Assembly: GCF_017355365.1 (NCBI RefSeq) | Contig: NZ_JADIJR010000013.1 | Coordinates: 33,891-97,890, forward strand | Direction of reading: 5' to 3' | Length of the DNA: 64,000 nucleotides | DNA from: Microbacterium sp. SD291 | Lineage (GTDB): Bacteria > Actinomycetota > Actinomycetes > Actinomycetales > Microbacteriaceae | In this document: one piece after another, positions 1 to 7,131 of the stretch | How positions within the stretch are numbered: the first letter of the stretch is position 1 | How the letters are laid out: each line of letters begins with the position of its first letter | Notes under the pieces: model-generated | What the model was told of the DNA's origin: nothing | The model's input: the letters and a program-made list of their open reading frames with translations, nothing else | The model's database searches: none | Position numbers and translations under genes: made by a program

Positions 1-1
1 C

Positions 2-793
2 ACCGGCGCCGATGCCCACGCGGGAGCGACGGTGCTGGGCGCGGGCACGCTTCTCGGTGCGCGGCAGCTCTCAGCGCTCGCCTCGGTCGGCATCGCCGAG
101 GTCGAGGTCGCGCGGCGCCCGGTCGTGGCCGTCGTGTCGACCGGATCCGAGCTCGTGGCCCCGGGGCAGCCGCTGTCGCGCGGTCAGATCCCGGAGTCGA
201 ACGGCCTGCTGCTCGCCGGGCTCGCCGCCGACGCGGGCGCCGACGTCGTGTTCCGCGAGGTGGTCGGCGACGAGGGCGACGGACCGGCCGAGGCCGTCGC
301 GAGGGCGACCGCGCTGGGCGCGGATGCCGTGATCTTCTCCGGCGGGGTCAGCGCCGGCGCCTACGAGGCCGTGCGGCAGAGCCTCGGCGACGTGATGGAC
401 TTCGTCAAGGTCGCGATGCAGCCGGGAAAGCCGCAGGGCTTCGGCGCGACCGCCGAGGGGATGCTGCTCTTCGGCCTCCCCGGCAATCCGGTCAGCGCCG
501 CCGTGTCGTTCGAGGCCTTCGTGCGCCCGGCGCTGCTGCGCATGCAGGGCCGCGCCGAGATCGAGCGCCCGGTGCGCCGGCTTCCCGCCGGGGCCGACTG
601 GCGCACGCCGCCCGGCCGGCGCCAGTACCTCCCCGCCGTGATCGACGCGGAGGGCCGGGTGAGGCCGGCGACCAGAGGCGGCTCCGGATCGCACCTGTCG
701 GTCGGCCTGGGCGCCGCCACCGCGTACGCCATCGTCCCCGCCGACGTCGAGCAGGTCTCGGCCGGCGATCTCATCCAAGTCTGGGAGCTGTGA
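2..793 (+). CDS. moeA: Molybdopterin molybdotransferase MoeA, C-terminal part (5' truncated by window edge)
   Basis: MoeA inserts molybdate into adenylylated molybdopterin in the cytoplasm, the last step of Mo-cofactor assembly. The frame is open from base 2, so the N-terminal portion lies outside the window; about 263 residues are visible against roughly 400 for a full protein. Diagnostic stretches are FSGGVSAG followed by the substrate-loop PGKPQGFG and then GLPGNPVSA, all typical of the MoeA/MogA-like fold, and a C-terminal domain IV region ending IQVWEL. Its TGA overlaps the ATG of moaC (TGATG), so the two are translationally coupled. The call is firm; only the start is unseen. Confidence 0.95.
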   Translation, partial: TGADAHAGATVLGAGTLLGARQLSALASVGIAEVEVARRPVVAVVSTGSELVAPGQPLSRGQIPESNGLLLAGLAADAGADVVFREVVGDEGDGPAEAVARATALGADAVIFSGGVSAGAYEAVRQSLGDVMDFVKVAMQPGKPQGFGATAEGMLLFGLPGNPVSAAVSFEAFVRPALLRMQGRAEIERPVRRLPAGADWRTPPGRRQYLPAVIDAEGRVRPATRGGSGSHLSVGLGAATAYAIVPADVEQVSAGDLIQVWEL

Positions 794-1266
794 TGACCTT
801 CACCCACCTCGATTCCGCCGGTCGCGCCCGCATGGTCGACGTGACCGACAAGCAGCCCACCGTCCGCGCGGCCACGGCCGCGGGCTTCGTGCGCTGCTCC
901 CCGGAGACCGTCGCGCTGCTGCGAGACGGCGCAGTGCCCAAGGGCGACGTGCTCGCGGTCGCCCGCATCGCCGGCATCCAGGCCGCCAAGCGCACGCCGG
1001 AGCTGCTGCCGCTCGCGCACGTGATCGGCGTGCACGGGGCCGTCGTCGACCTCGAGGTCGAGGATGCAGGGGTGTCGATCTCGGCGACCGTCCGCACCGC
1101 CGACCGCACCGGCGTCGAGATGGAGGCGCTCACCGCCGTCTCGGTCGCCGCCCTCGCCGTCGTCGACATGATCAAGGGCGTCGACCGCTCCGTCACGATC
1201 GAGAACGTGCGGATCGTCGCCAAGGAGGGCGGGCGCAGCGGATCATGGCGACGCCCGGGGGAGTGA
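793..1266 (+). CDS. moaC: Cyclic pyranopterin monophosphate synthase MoaC
   Basis: MoaC converts the MoaA product of GTP into cyclic pyranopterin monophosphate. The protein is 157 residues, the normal family length, starting MTFTHLD; a GTG one codon upstream (790) is the alternative start. Family landmarks are MVDVTDK near residue 15, AAKRTPELLPLAH around residues 65-75, and VEMEALTAVSVAALAVVDMIK with the catalytic Lys in the C-terminal third. It overlaps moeA by one base and the following mobA-like gene by 22 bases, so the five genes from moeA to moaD form one operon. No moaA is present in the window. Confidence 0.95.
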   Translation: MTFTHLDSAGRARMVDVTDKQPTVRAATAAGFVRCSPETVALLRDGAVPKGDVLAVARIAGIQAAKRTPELLPLAHVIGVHGAVVDLEVEDAGVSISATVRTADRTGVEMEALTAVSVAALAVVDMIKGVDRSVTIENVRIVAKEGGRSGSWRRPGE

Positions 1267-1859
1267 CCTCGCCGGCCACCGCCTCGCTCGGTGCCGTCCT
1301 CATCGTCGGAGGCGAGGGACGGCGGATGGGCGGCCTCGCGAAGCCGCTGCTGGTGCTCGGCGGGCGCACGCTGCTCGAGCGGGCCGTCGACGCGCTCGCG
1401 GCCGCCGGCGCCGCGCCGATCGTGGCGGTCGGACCGATGCTCGATGAGGCACTGCCGGTGGTCTGGGCGCGGGAGGAGCCGGCGTTCGGAGGCCCGGCGG
1501 CCGCGCTCGCCGCGGGAGTCCGCGAGGTGCCGGCCGAATGGATCTGCGTCCTCGCCGGCGACCTCGCACGGCCGGAGGACGTCGTCGAGCGGCTCGCCTT
1601 GCTGCTGTCGGAAGGGACGGATGCCGACGGCATCGCGTTCACGGCCGACGGACGGGAGCAGTGGCTCGCGGGGGTCTACCGCGCAGCATCCGTCCGCCGG
1701 GTGCTCACCGGCCGCGGCACGCTCGAGAACGCGTCGGTGAGGTCCGTCCTCGGAGGGCTCGCGATCGACTGGATCGTGGACGATGATGGAGTCACCCGCG
1801 ACATCGACTCGCTCGCCGACCTGGATCGCGCGCGCACCGAACCAGAGGAGTCATCATGA
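1245..1859 (+). CDS. mobA: MobA-like molybdenum cofactor guanylyltransferase
   Basis: A nucleotidyltransferase expected to attach GMP to molybdopterin, giving the bis-MGD form used by DMSO-reductase-family enzymes. The 204-residue protein has the NTP-transferase signature LIVGGEGRRMGGLAKPLL near residues 19-36 and an acidic LAGDLARPE where the Mg-binding Asp is expected (about residue 105). The glycine-rich loop reads GGEGRRMGG rather than the canonical GGxSxRMGxDK, so exact specificity (GTP or CTP) is less certain than the fold. It sits inside the Mo-cofactor operon, overlapping moaC, and its TGA overlaps the next ATG. Confidence 0.8.
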   Translation: MATPGGVTSPATASLGAVLIVGGEGRRMGGLAKPLLVLGGRTLLERAVDALAAAGAAPIVAVGPMLDEALPVVWAREEPAFGGPAAALAAGVREVPAEWICVLAGDLARPEDVVERLALLLSEGTDADGIAFTADGREQWLAGVYRAASVRRVLTGRGTLENASVRSVLGGLAIDWIVDDDGVTRDIDSLADLDRARTEPEESS

Positions 1860-2131
1860 GCGACCGCACACTCCCCCCGGAGGCGCTGGAAGACTGGTCG
1901 GCCGAGCTGCGGGAGCGCTTCGGCCTCGCTGAGCAGGACGTGCCGATCGCGCTCATCCTCGACCTCGCCCGTGACGTCGCGAACGGCGTCGCGCGTCCCG
2001 CCGCCCCGTTCAGCGCTTTCGTCGCCGGGCTCGTGGCCGGCCGTGCCGGCGGGTCGCCGGAGGACGTCCGCGAGGCGGTCGCCGCGATCGTCGAGCTCGC
2101 GAACGCGCGCGCCGCGAGCGGGGAGAGCTGA
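1856..2131 (+). CDS. DUF6457 small protein of the Mo-cofactor operon
   Basis: A 91-residue acidic, helical protein with no transmembrane segment. The pattern LEDWSAELRERFGL near the N-terminus and AAPFSAFVAGLVAGR in the middle resembles the DUF6457 domain, which I recall as occurring alone or fused to MobA in actinobacteria. It overlaps the mobA-like gene by four bases (ATGA) and is followed directly by moaD, so an accessory role in molybdopterin-dinucleotide synthesis is inferred from position. No catalytic residues are apparent. Confidence 0.7.
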   Translation: MSDRTLPPEALEDWSAELRERFGLAEQDVPIALILDLARDVANGVARPAAPFSAFVAGLVAGRAGGSPEDVREAVAAIVELANARAASGES

Positions 2132-2365
2132 GTGGCGACCGTCCGTTATTTCGCGGCGGCGCAGGATGCCGCGGGCGTCGAGTCCGAGACGTCGGATGCC
2201 GTGACGCTGGGCGCGCTGAAGGCGGCCCTGGTCGAGACGCACCCCGGGCTGGCGGCGATCATCGGCCGCTGCGCGCTGCTGGTGGACGGCGCGCGGGTCG
2301 GCGACGAGTTCGCGCTCGCGGATGCCGGGACGGTCGACGTCCTGCCGCCCTTCGCCGGCGGGTGA
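2132..2365 (+). CDS. moaD: Molybdopterin synthase small subunit MoaD
   Basis: MoaD is the ubiquitin-like sulfur carrier of molybdopterin synthase; its C-terminal glycine is thiocarboxylated and delivers sulfur to cyclic pyranopterin monophosphate in complex with MoaE. The 77-residue protein starts at a GTG immediately after the preceding TGA and ends FAGG, the required di-glycine tail. VDVLPPFAGG is the standard C-terminal MoaD pattern. The partner moaE lies just downstream in the opposite direction, separated by about 10 bases, so the two subunits are made from convergent transcripts. Confidence 0.92.
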   Translation: MATVRYFAAAQDAAGVESETSDAVTLGALKAALVETHPGLAAIIGRCALLVDGARVGDEFALADAGTVDVLPPFAGG

Positions 2366-2375
2366 GCGCGAGGCC

Positions 2376-2810
2376 TCAGCCGCCGATGCCCTTCCAGGCC
2401 GTCGTGCCGTCGGCCTCGACCTGACGCTTCCACACCGGCAGGTCGCGCTTGATGGCCTCGATGACCTCGCGGCAGACGACGAACGCCTCGTCGCGGTGCG
2501 CTGCGGCCACGGCGATCATGACCGCGGCGTCGCCGACGCCGAGGTGCCCGATCCGGTGACTCACCGCGATCGTCGCGTCGCCGCTCGCACCGGCCCCAGC
2601 TGCCTTCTCCGCGATCGCGCGGAGGGTCCGCTCGGCATCCGGGTGCGCGGTGTATTCGAGAGCGACGACCTCGCCCGCGGCATCCGGATCGTGATCGCGG
2701 ACCCGCCCGATGAAGGTCGTGACCGCGCCGGCGTGCGCGTCGTCGATCGCGGCGAGGTGCGCGTCGAGCGACAGCGCGGTGTCGCTGATGGCGGCGAGTG
2801 CGACGGTCAT
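2376..2810 (-). CDS. moaE: Molybdopterin synthase catalytic subunit MoaE
   Basis: MoaE forms the catalytic large subunit of molybdopterin synthase with MoaD. The protein is 144 residues. GAVTTFIGRVRDHD near residue 30, ALEYTAHPDAE, VSHRIGHLGVGDAAVMIAV and KRDLPVWKRQ are characteristic, the last containing the active-site Lys. The start at 2810 overlaps the end of mogA by four bases (ATGA), which fixes the start and implies translational coupling; the open frame extends further upstream but that part is antisense to mogA. No dedicated terminator is visible between moaE and the convergent moaD. Confidence 0.95.
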   Translation of the reverse strand: MTVALAAISDTALSLDAHLAAIDDAHAGAVTTFIGRVRDHDPDAAGEVVALEYTAHPDAERTLRAIAEKAAGAGASGDATIAVSHRIGHLGVGDAAVMIAVAAAHRDEAFVVCREVIEAIKRDLPVWKRQVEADGTTAWKGIGG

Positions 2811-3283
2811 CGGTGGTCCTCTCCGTCGAGCTGGGCGATCACGTGGCCGGCGACCGACAGGATGACCGGCATCCCGTCGGACACCCCTGACGGCGAGCCG
2901 GGGAGATTCACCACGAGAGCGTTCCCGGCGACTCCGGCGAGACCGCGGGTGAGCAGCGCGACCGGCTTGACGGCGGCGCCCTGTCGGCGCAGCTCCTCCG
3001 GGATGCCGGGGATCTGCCTGTCCAGCACGCGCGCTGTGCCCTCCGGGGTGGCGTCCCTCGGGGCGACCCCGGTGCCGCCGGTGGTCACGATGAGCCGGAT
3101 GCCGGAGGCCAGGAGCCCCCGGAGCGCGCCTTCGACGGCATCCGCTCCGTCCGGCACGATCATGGCGTCCTCGCAGTCGAACCCCGCCGTGCGGAGCGCC
3201 GCGACGGCGATCGGGCCTGCCGTGTCTGCGCGCGTGCCGGCGGAGGAGCGATCCGACACCGTGAGGACTGCTGCGGAGGTCAT
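2807..3283 (-). CDS. mogA: MogA/MoaB-family molybdopterin adenylyltransferase
   Basis: Expected to adenylate molybdopterin before MoeA-dependent metal insertion. The 158-residue protein has the family order VLTVSDRSSAG, then ILIVTTGGTGVAPRD-type core (seen here as LIVTTGGTGVAPRDATPE) and LVVNLPGSPSG, matching the MPT-binding domain also found in MoeA. It is the first gene of a two-gene leftward operon with moaE. MogA and MoaB cannot be separated from sequence alone, so the symbol follows function rather than a proven orthology. Confidence 0.88.
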   Translation of the reverse strand: MTSAAVLTVSDRSSAGTRADTAGPIAVAALRTAGFDCEDAMIVPDGADAVEGALRGLLASGIRLIVTTGGTGVAPRDATPEGTARVLDRQIPGIPEELRRQGAAVKPVALLTRGLAGVAGNALVVNLPGSPSGVSDGMPVILSVAGHVIAQLDGEDHR

Positions 3284-3304
3284 GTACTGAGAGTAACGCC
3301 GACC

Positions 3305-4081
3305 TCAGATGCTGAGGTCGGGACGCGGCTCCATCACGGTGCCCAGCGCCTCGAATGCGAGGCGCCGCTCCTCGATGCGGCGGTGCAGCTCGATCTGGGC
3401 GGCGTCGACGATCTGCGGGTCGATGCCGGCGGTCGGCGGATGCGGGTCGCCGTGGTGCGCGGCGATGTAGGCGTCGAGCTCGGGGCCGGAGGTCCACGAG
3501 GTGATCAGGGCATACCGGGGCGCGGCGCCGCGGTGCCAGACGGCGTGCCAGAAGCGCTGCGTGTCGACCACGATGCGGGAGCCGGCGCGCAGCGGCAGGC
3601 GGATCTCGCTCGCCGGTTCGAACCGGTCGGATCGGAGGATCAGCATCGACTCCACGTCATCCGACAGGTTGAAGAAGCCGCGCACCACCCAGCCGGATCC
3701 CTCGTCGTTGAGGCGGTTGTTGTCGTCCTGGTGCAGGTTGTAGATCGCGTCGGCGTACTCGTTGGGCTGCAGCTCGATCACCCGGCACCGGCCGACGCCC
3801 GCGCCAGGCTCGAGAGCGCGCCGCTGCAGGGTCGGCGCGATCGCGATCTGCGACTCGACCCAGACGCCGTCCTTGTCGGTGCGCGGCGGTGTGTGGTTCC
3901 AGAAGCCGTTGCAGTCGATCTCGCCCGCGTAGCTCGCGAGCGGCGCGAACCGGGTGATGCCGGAGGAGCGCCAGCCGACGTACTCCAGGTCGAGCCACTC
4001 GGCGGGGTCTGCGGCCTGGTCGTGGTCGTCGAGCACGACGTAGCCGGTCTCGGCCAGCGCCGCTGACGTGATGAATCCCAT
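3305..4081 (-). CDS. Uncharacterised protein, possible 2-oxoglutarate/Fe(II)-type oxygenase
   Basis: A 258-residue soluble protein I do not recognise by name. It contains NLHQDDNN near residue 135 (an H-x-D pair), FFNLSDDVESMLILRSD, and RFWHAVWHRGAAPRYALITSW near residue 195, so an H-x-D...H...R arrangement in a beta-rich region is present, as in cupin-like 2-oxoglutarate/Fe(II) dioxygenases. That assignment is an inference from motif spacing only. A perfect 6-bp-arm palindrome (4103-4118) lies 22 bases before its ATG. It is downstream-adjacent to, but separate from, the Mo-cofactor genes. Confidence 0.5.
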   Translation of the reverse strand: MGFITSAALAETGYVVLDDHDQAADPAEWLDLEYVGWRSSGITRFAPLASYAGEIDCNGFWNHTPPRTDKDGVWVESQIAIAPTLQRRALEPGAGVGRCRVIELQPNEYADAIYNLHQDDNNRLNDEGSGWVVRGFFNLSDDVESMLILRSDRFEPASEIRLPLRAGSRIVVDTQRFWHAVWHRGAAPRYALITSWTSGPELDAYIAAHHGDPHPPTAGIDPQIVDAAQIELHRRIEERRLAFEALGTVMEPRPDLSI

Positions 4082-4102
4082 GCCGTGTGTCCCTCCGTGC
4101 CG

Positions 4103-4118
4103 GTTAGGCCATCCTAAC
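4103..4118. promoter_or_regulatory. Palindrome GTTAGG-CCAT-CCTAAC upstream of the putative oxygenase
   Basis: Perfect 6-bp inverted arms separated by four bases, 22 bases before the start codon at 4081 and inside the divergent promoter region with the GntR gene. The TTAGG/CCTAA half-sites resemble those of actinobacterial DtxR/IdeR iron boxes, but the spacing is shorter than the classical 19-bp box, so iron control is only a suggestion. Confidence 0.4.
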
Positions 4119-4202
4119 TCTTCGATCGGCTCCCGCCGGGGGTGCTTCGCACCACGAGCCCGCTAGTACCATGTGCCGTATGACACTCGGACGGGGGCGC
4201 TC

Positions 4203-4868
4203 ATGAGCGAGTACGCGACGCAGCTCACACCTGCGGAGAGCCTTCGCGAGCAGGTCGAGACACAGCTCGCATCGCGCGTCGTCTCCGGAGTGATCCCGCC
4301 AGGGCACGTGCTGACGGTGCCGACGCTCGCCGCCGATTTCGGCGTCAGCGCGACGCCTGTCCGCGAGGCGATGCTGAACCTCGCCCGTCGCGGGTTCCTC
4401 CGCCCCATCCGCAATCGCGGCTTCGAGGTCACCGAGGTCTCGCCCGACGAGCTGCGAGAGCTCGGCGAGGTGCGGATGCTGCTGGAGGCGCCGCCGATGG
4501 CCCGGATCGCCGGGACCCTCGACGCCGAGACCGAGACCCTGCTCCGCGATCTCGCCGACAGGATCGTCGAGGCCGGACGCGAGGGCCGATTCGACGAGTA
4601 CCTGGCCGTCGACACGGAGTTCCACCTGCGCATCCTCGAGTGCGCGGGCAACCGCAAGCTGGTCGAGACGGTTCGCGAGCTGCGGCAGCAGACCCGCCTG
4701 GTCGGCCTCGTGCATCTGGCGGAGACGGACACCCTGATGTCGACGGCGCTGGAGCACGCCGAGCTCGTCGATCTTCTGGTCGCGGGCGATGGCGCGGGAG
4801 CGGAGGCGCTGATGAGGCGCCACATCGGTCACGTCGGCGGTGTGTGGAGCGGGCACGGGGAGGACTGA
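4203..4868 (+). CDS. GntR-family transcriptional regulator (FCD/FadR type)
   Basis: A 221-residue DNA-binding regulator. A winged helix occupies roughly residues 15-75, with the recognition helix in LAADFGVSATPVREAMLNLARRGFL, and an all-helical FCD ligand-binding domain follows (residues 85-215) with EFHLRILECAGN supplying metal-ligand-like residues. The ATG at 4203 is preferred because the helix-turn-helix spacing is normal from there; an in-frame upstream start at 4173 adds ten unconserved residues. It is divergent from the oxygenase gene and heads the transporter cluster, so it is the natural candidate for binding the palindromes at 4930 and 12770. Confidence 0.9.
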   Translation: MSEYATQLTPAESLREQVETQLASRVVSGVIPPGHVLTVPTLAADFGVSATPVREAMLNLARRGFLRPIRNRGFEVTEVSPDELRELGEVRMLLEAPPMARIAGTLDAETETLLRDLADRIVEAGREGRFDEYLAVDTEFHLRILECAGNRKLVETVRELRQQTRLVGLVHLAETDTLMSTALEHAELVDLLVAGDGAGAEALMRRHIGHVGGVWSGHGED

Positions 4869-4877
4869 CCGCGGACG

Positions 4878-4908
4878 AGCCCCGATGCCGGTGATCGGAA
4901 TCGGGGCT
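4878..4908 (+). terminator. Hairpin after the GntR gene
   Basis: Nine-base inverted arms (AGCCCCGAT and ATCGGGGCT) with a 13-base loop, ten bases after the GntR stop codon. No T-run follows, but strong GC hairpins without a U-tract are common terminators in this G+C range. Confidence 0.5.
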
Positions 4909-4929
4909 ATCGCTCAGTGCTCGCGGTGA

Positions 4930-4948
4930 GTAATGTGTCACATGCTAT
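4930..4948. promoter_or_regulatory. Putative GntR operator, copy 1 (TGTNACA core)
   Basis: The 19 bases fit GTAATNTGTNACANATTAC on the left half and core (GTAATG-TGTCACA) and diverge on the far right arm. The site lies 40 bases upstream of the transporter lipoprotein start. The same palindrome, better conserved, occurs at 12770-12788. The TGTNACA core is typical of operators bound by GntR/FadR-type dimers. Confidence 0.6.
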
Positions 4949-4987
4949 CAAGTGGTCAATTGCAATGACGCATACCTGGAGGCTCTC

Positions 4988-6172
4988 ATGAAGACCCGCA
5001 CACAGCGCACCCGCAAGCTTCTCGTCCTCGCCGCCGCGACCGGCGTGCTCCTCGCCACGGCCGGCTGCTCCGGCGGCCTCGGCGGGAGCGATGACGGAGG
5101 CTCCGACGAGTCGGGCACGATCAAGCTCGGCATGCTCGCGCCGTTCTCCGGCAGCGAGTCGGCCTTCGGCGAGTACATGCAGAACGGCGCGCAGCTCGCG
5201 ATCGACGAGATCAACGCCGACGGCGGGATCGACGGACGCGAGCTCGAGCTGCAGGTCGAGGACGACGCCTGCGACGCGACAGCGGCGGTCGCCGCGGCGA
5301 ACAAGCTCGTGACGGAGGGCATCGTCGCCTCCGTCGGCGGCTACTGCTCGGGCGCGACGCTGCCGACGCTGCCGATCTTCGACGAGGCCGGCGTCCCGAT
5401 GGTGATCCCGGCGGCGAACTCGAACGAGCTGGTCAAGCAGGGGCTTCCCGGCGTGTTCCTCATCAACGGCACCGGCACCCAGCAGGCCGCCGCAGCCGTC
5501 GCCTACGCCGAGAAGAGCGGCATGGAGAACGTCGCGGTGATCGACGACGCGACCGCGTACTCGGCCGACCTCGCGGCATCCTTCGTCGCGCAGGCCGAAG
5601 AGGCGGGGCTCACCGTCTCGTTCGAGGCGACGGTCACCCCCGGCGAGAACGACTACTCGGCCGTCGCCACGCAGCTCGCCGGCGAGAAGCCGGAGCTGGT
5701 GTACTGGACCGGCTACTACCAGGAGGGCGGCCTGATCGTCCGCCAGGCGACGGATGCCGGCTACACCGGCGCCTTCCTCGTCGGAGACGGCTCGGTCGAC
5801 GCGAAGTTCGCGGAGATCGCGGGCGACGGGTACACCGAGAACGTCCTCGGCACGTTCACGCAGACGCCCGACATGATCGAGGGCGCCGACGCCTGGATCG
5901 CCGACTACGAGGAGCTCGCGGGTGCCGCGCCCGGGCCGTACTCGACGCAGTCGTACGACGCCGTGCGGGTGATCGCGCAGGCGATCGAGGACGCGGGGAG
6001 CACCGAGTTCGAGGAGGTCGTGGCCGCTCTCGAGGGGCTGAATGACTTCGACACCTTCGCAGGCCCGCTCACGTTCACGAAGGACCACACGCTCTCGGGC
6101 GGCGGCTTCGTGATCGTCGGCATCGACCCGGCGACCGGCGCGTTCATCCTCGAAGACGACCTGCAGGACTGA
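4988..6172 (+). CDS. Liv-type ABC transporter substrate-binding lipoprotein
   Basis: The extracytoplasmic binding protein of a branched-chain-amino-acid-type importer (Peripla_BP_6 family). The 394-residue protein starts at an ATG with GGAGG six bases upstream; a basic n-region and hydrophobic stretch end in the lipobox TAGC, making Cys27 the lipidated residue. After it come KLGMLAPFSGSESAFG, IDEINADGGIDGRELELQVEDD and GGYCSGATLPTLPIFDEAGVPM, the usual first-lobe pattern. The genes for two permeases and two ATPases follow. Given the catabolic genes downstream, the ligand is inferred to be hydroxyproline or a related imino acid or betaine. Confidence 0.92.
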   Translation: MKTRTQRTRKLLVLAAATGVLLATAGCSGGLGGSDDGGSDESGTIKLGMLAPFSGSESAFGEYMQNGAQLAIDEINADGGIDGRELELQVEDDACDATAAVAAANKLVTEGIVASVGGYCSGATLPTLPIFDEAGVPMVIPAANSNELVKQGLPGVFLINGTGTQQAAAAVAYAEKSGMENVAVIDDATAYSADLAASFVAQAEEAGLTVSFEATVTPGENDYSAVATQLAGEKPELVYWTGYYQEGGLIVRQATDAGYTGAFLVGDGSVDAKFAEIAGDGYTENVLGTFTQTPDMIEGADAWIADYEELAGAAPGPYSTQSYDAVRVIAQAIEDAGSTEFEEVVAALEGLNDFDTFAGPLTFTKDHTLSGGGFVIVGIDPATGAFILEDDLQD

Positions 6173-6177
6173 CTGGC

Positions 6178-6204
6178 GAGCGGGGCGGCCGAGCCGCCCC
6201 GCTC
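6178..6204 (+). terminator. Strong hairpin between the binding protein and permease genes
   Basis: A perfect 12-bp stem (GAGCGGGGCGGC) with a 3-base loop starts five bases after the binding-protein stop codon and ends 36 bases before the first permease. Such an internal attenuator would keep binding-protein mRNA in excess over the membrane components; this role is inferred. Confidence 0.7.
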
Positions 6205-6239
6205 CGTCGGCGTCCGAAAGACGCGGAAGGACATCCGCA

Positions 6240-7130
6240 GTGATGCAACTCATCTGGAACGGCCTGATCGTCGGCTCGTTCTACGCACTCGTCGCACTCG
6301 GCTACAGCATGGTCTACGGGATCATCAAGCTGCTGAACTTCGCGCACGGCGACATCTACATGCTCGGCGCGTTCACCGGCTTCGCCACCCTGTCCGCGTT
6401 CGGCATCTCGAGCGAATCATCGATCCCGCTGCTGCTGGTCATCATGCTGCTGTCGATGGTCACGACCGGCCTGATCGGCGTCGGCATCGAGCGCATCGCC
6501 TACCGGCCGCTGCGGCGCAGCCCGCGGCTGGCGGTGCTGATCACCGCGATCGGCGTCTCGTTCACGCTGGAGTACGCGGTCAGGCAGATCTTCGGCCCGA
6601 ACCCCGAGGCGTTCCCGGTGCGGCTGGAGTCGAGCGGATTCGACTTCGCCGGCATGCGGATCACCGCCGCGCAGATCGTGCTCGTGGTCATCGCCGGCGT
6701 GCTGATGCTGGTGCTCGCGCACGTCGTCGAGCGCACGCGCCAGGGGCGGGCGATGCGCGCGATCGCACTCGACCCGCAGGGCGCCCAGCTGATGGGCATC
6801 AACGTCAACCGGGTCATCGCGACCGTGTTCTTCATCGGCTCGGCGCTCGCCGGTGCCGCGGGCGTCATGGCCGGCGCCTACTACGGCTCGATCGACTTCC
6901 TGATGGGGTTCATGATCGGGCTCAAAGCCTTCACCGCCGCCGTGATCGGCGGCATCGGCAACCTGTACGGCGCGATGCTCGGCGGGCTGCTGCTGGGCCT
7001 GCTCGAATCGTTCGGCTCGGCGTGGTTCGGCGGCGAGTGGCGCGACGTGTTCTCCTTCGCCTTCCTGATCCTCTTCCTCACCTTCAAACCGACCGGACTC
7101 CTCGGCGCCCGCGTCGTAGAGAGGATGTGA
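6240..7130 (+). CDS. Liv-type ABC transporter permease, LivH family
   Basis: An integral membrane permease of 296 residues (or 295 from the ATG at 6243; the GTG at 6240 immediately precedes it). It begins LIWNGLIVGSFYALVALGYSMVYGIIKLLNFAHGD, the LivH signature, and carries about eight hydrophobic segments with the conserved EAA-like loop ALDPQGAQLMGINVNRVIA around residue 185. It lies between the binding protein and the LivM permease, separated from the latter by one base. Substrate is not determined by this subunit. Confidence 0.93.
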   Translation: MMQLIWNGLIVGSFYALVALGYSMVYGIIKLLNFAHGDIYMLGAFTGFATLSAFGISSESSIPLLLVIMLLSMVTTGLIGVGIERIAYRPLRRSPRLAVLITAIGVSFTLEYAVRQIFGPNPEAFPVRLESSGFDFAGMRITAAQIVLVVIAGVLMLVLAHVVERTRQGRAMRAIALDPQGAQLMGINVNRVIATVFFIGSALAGAAGVMAGAYYGSIDFLMGFMIGLKAFTAAVIGGIGNLYGAMLGGLLLGLLESFGSAWFGGEWRDVFSFAFLILFLTFKPTGLLGARVVERM

Positions 7131-7131
7131 C

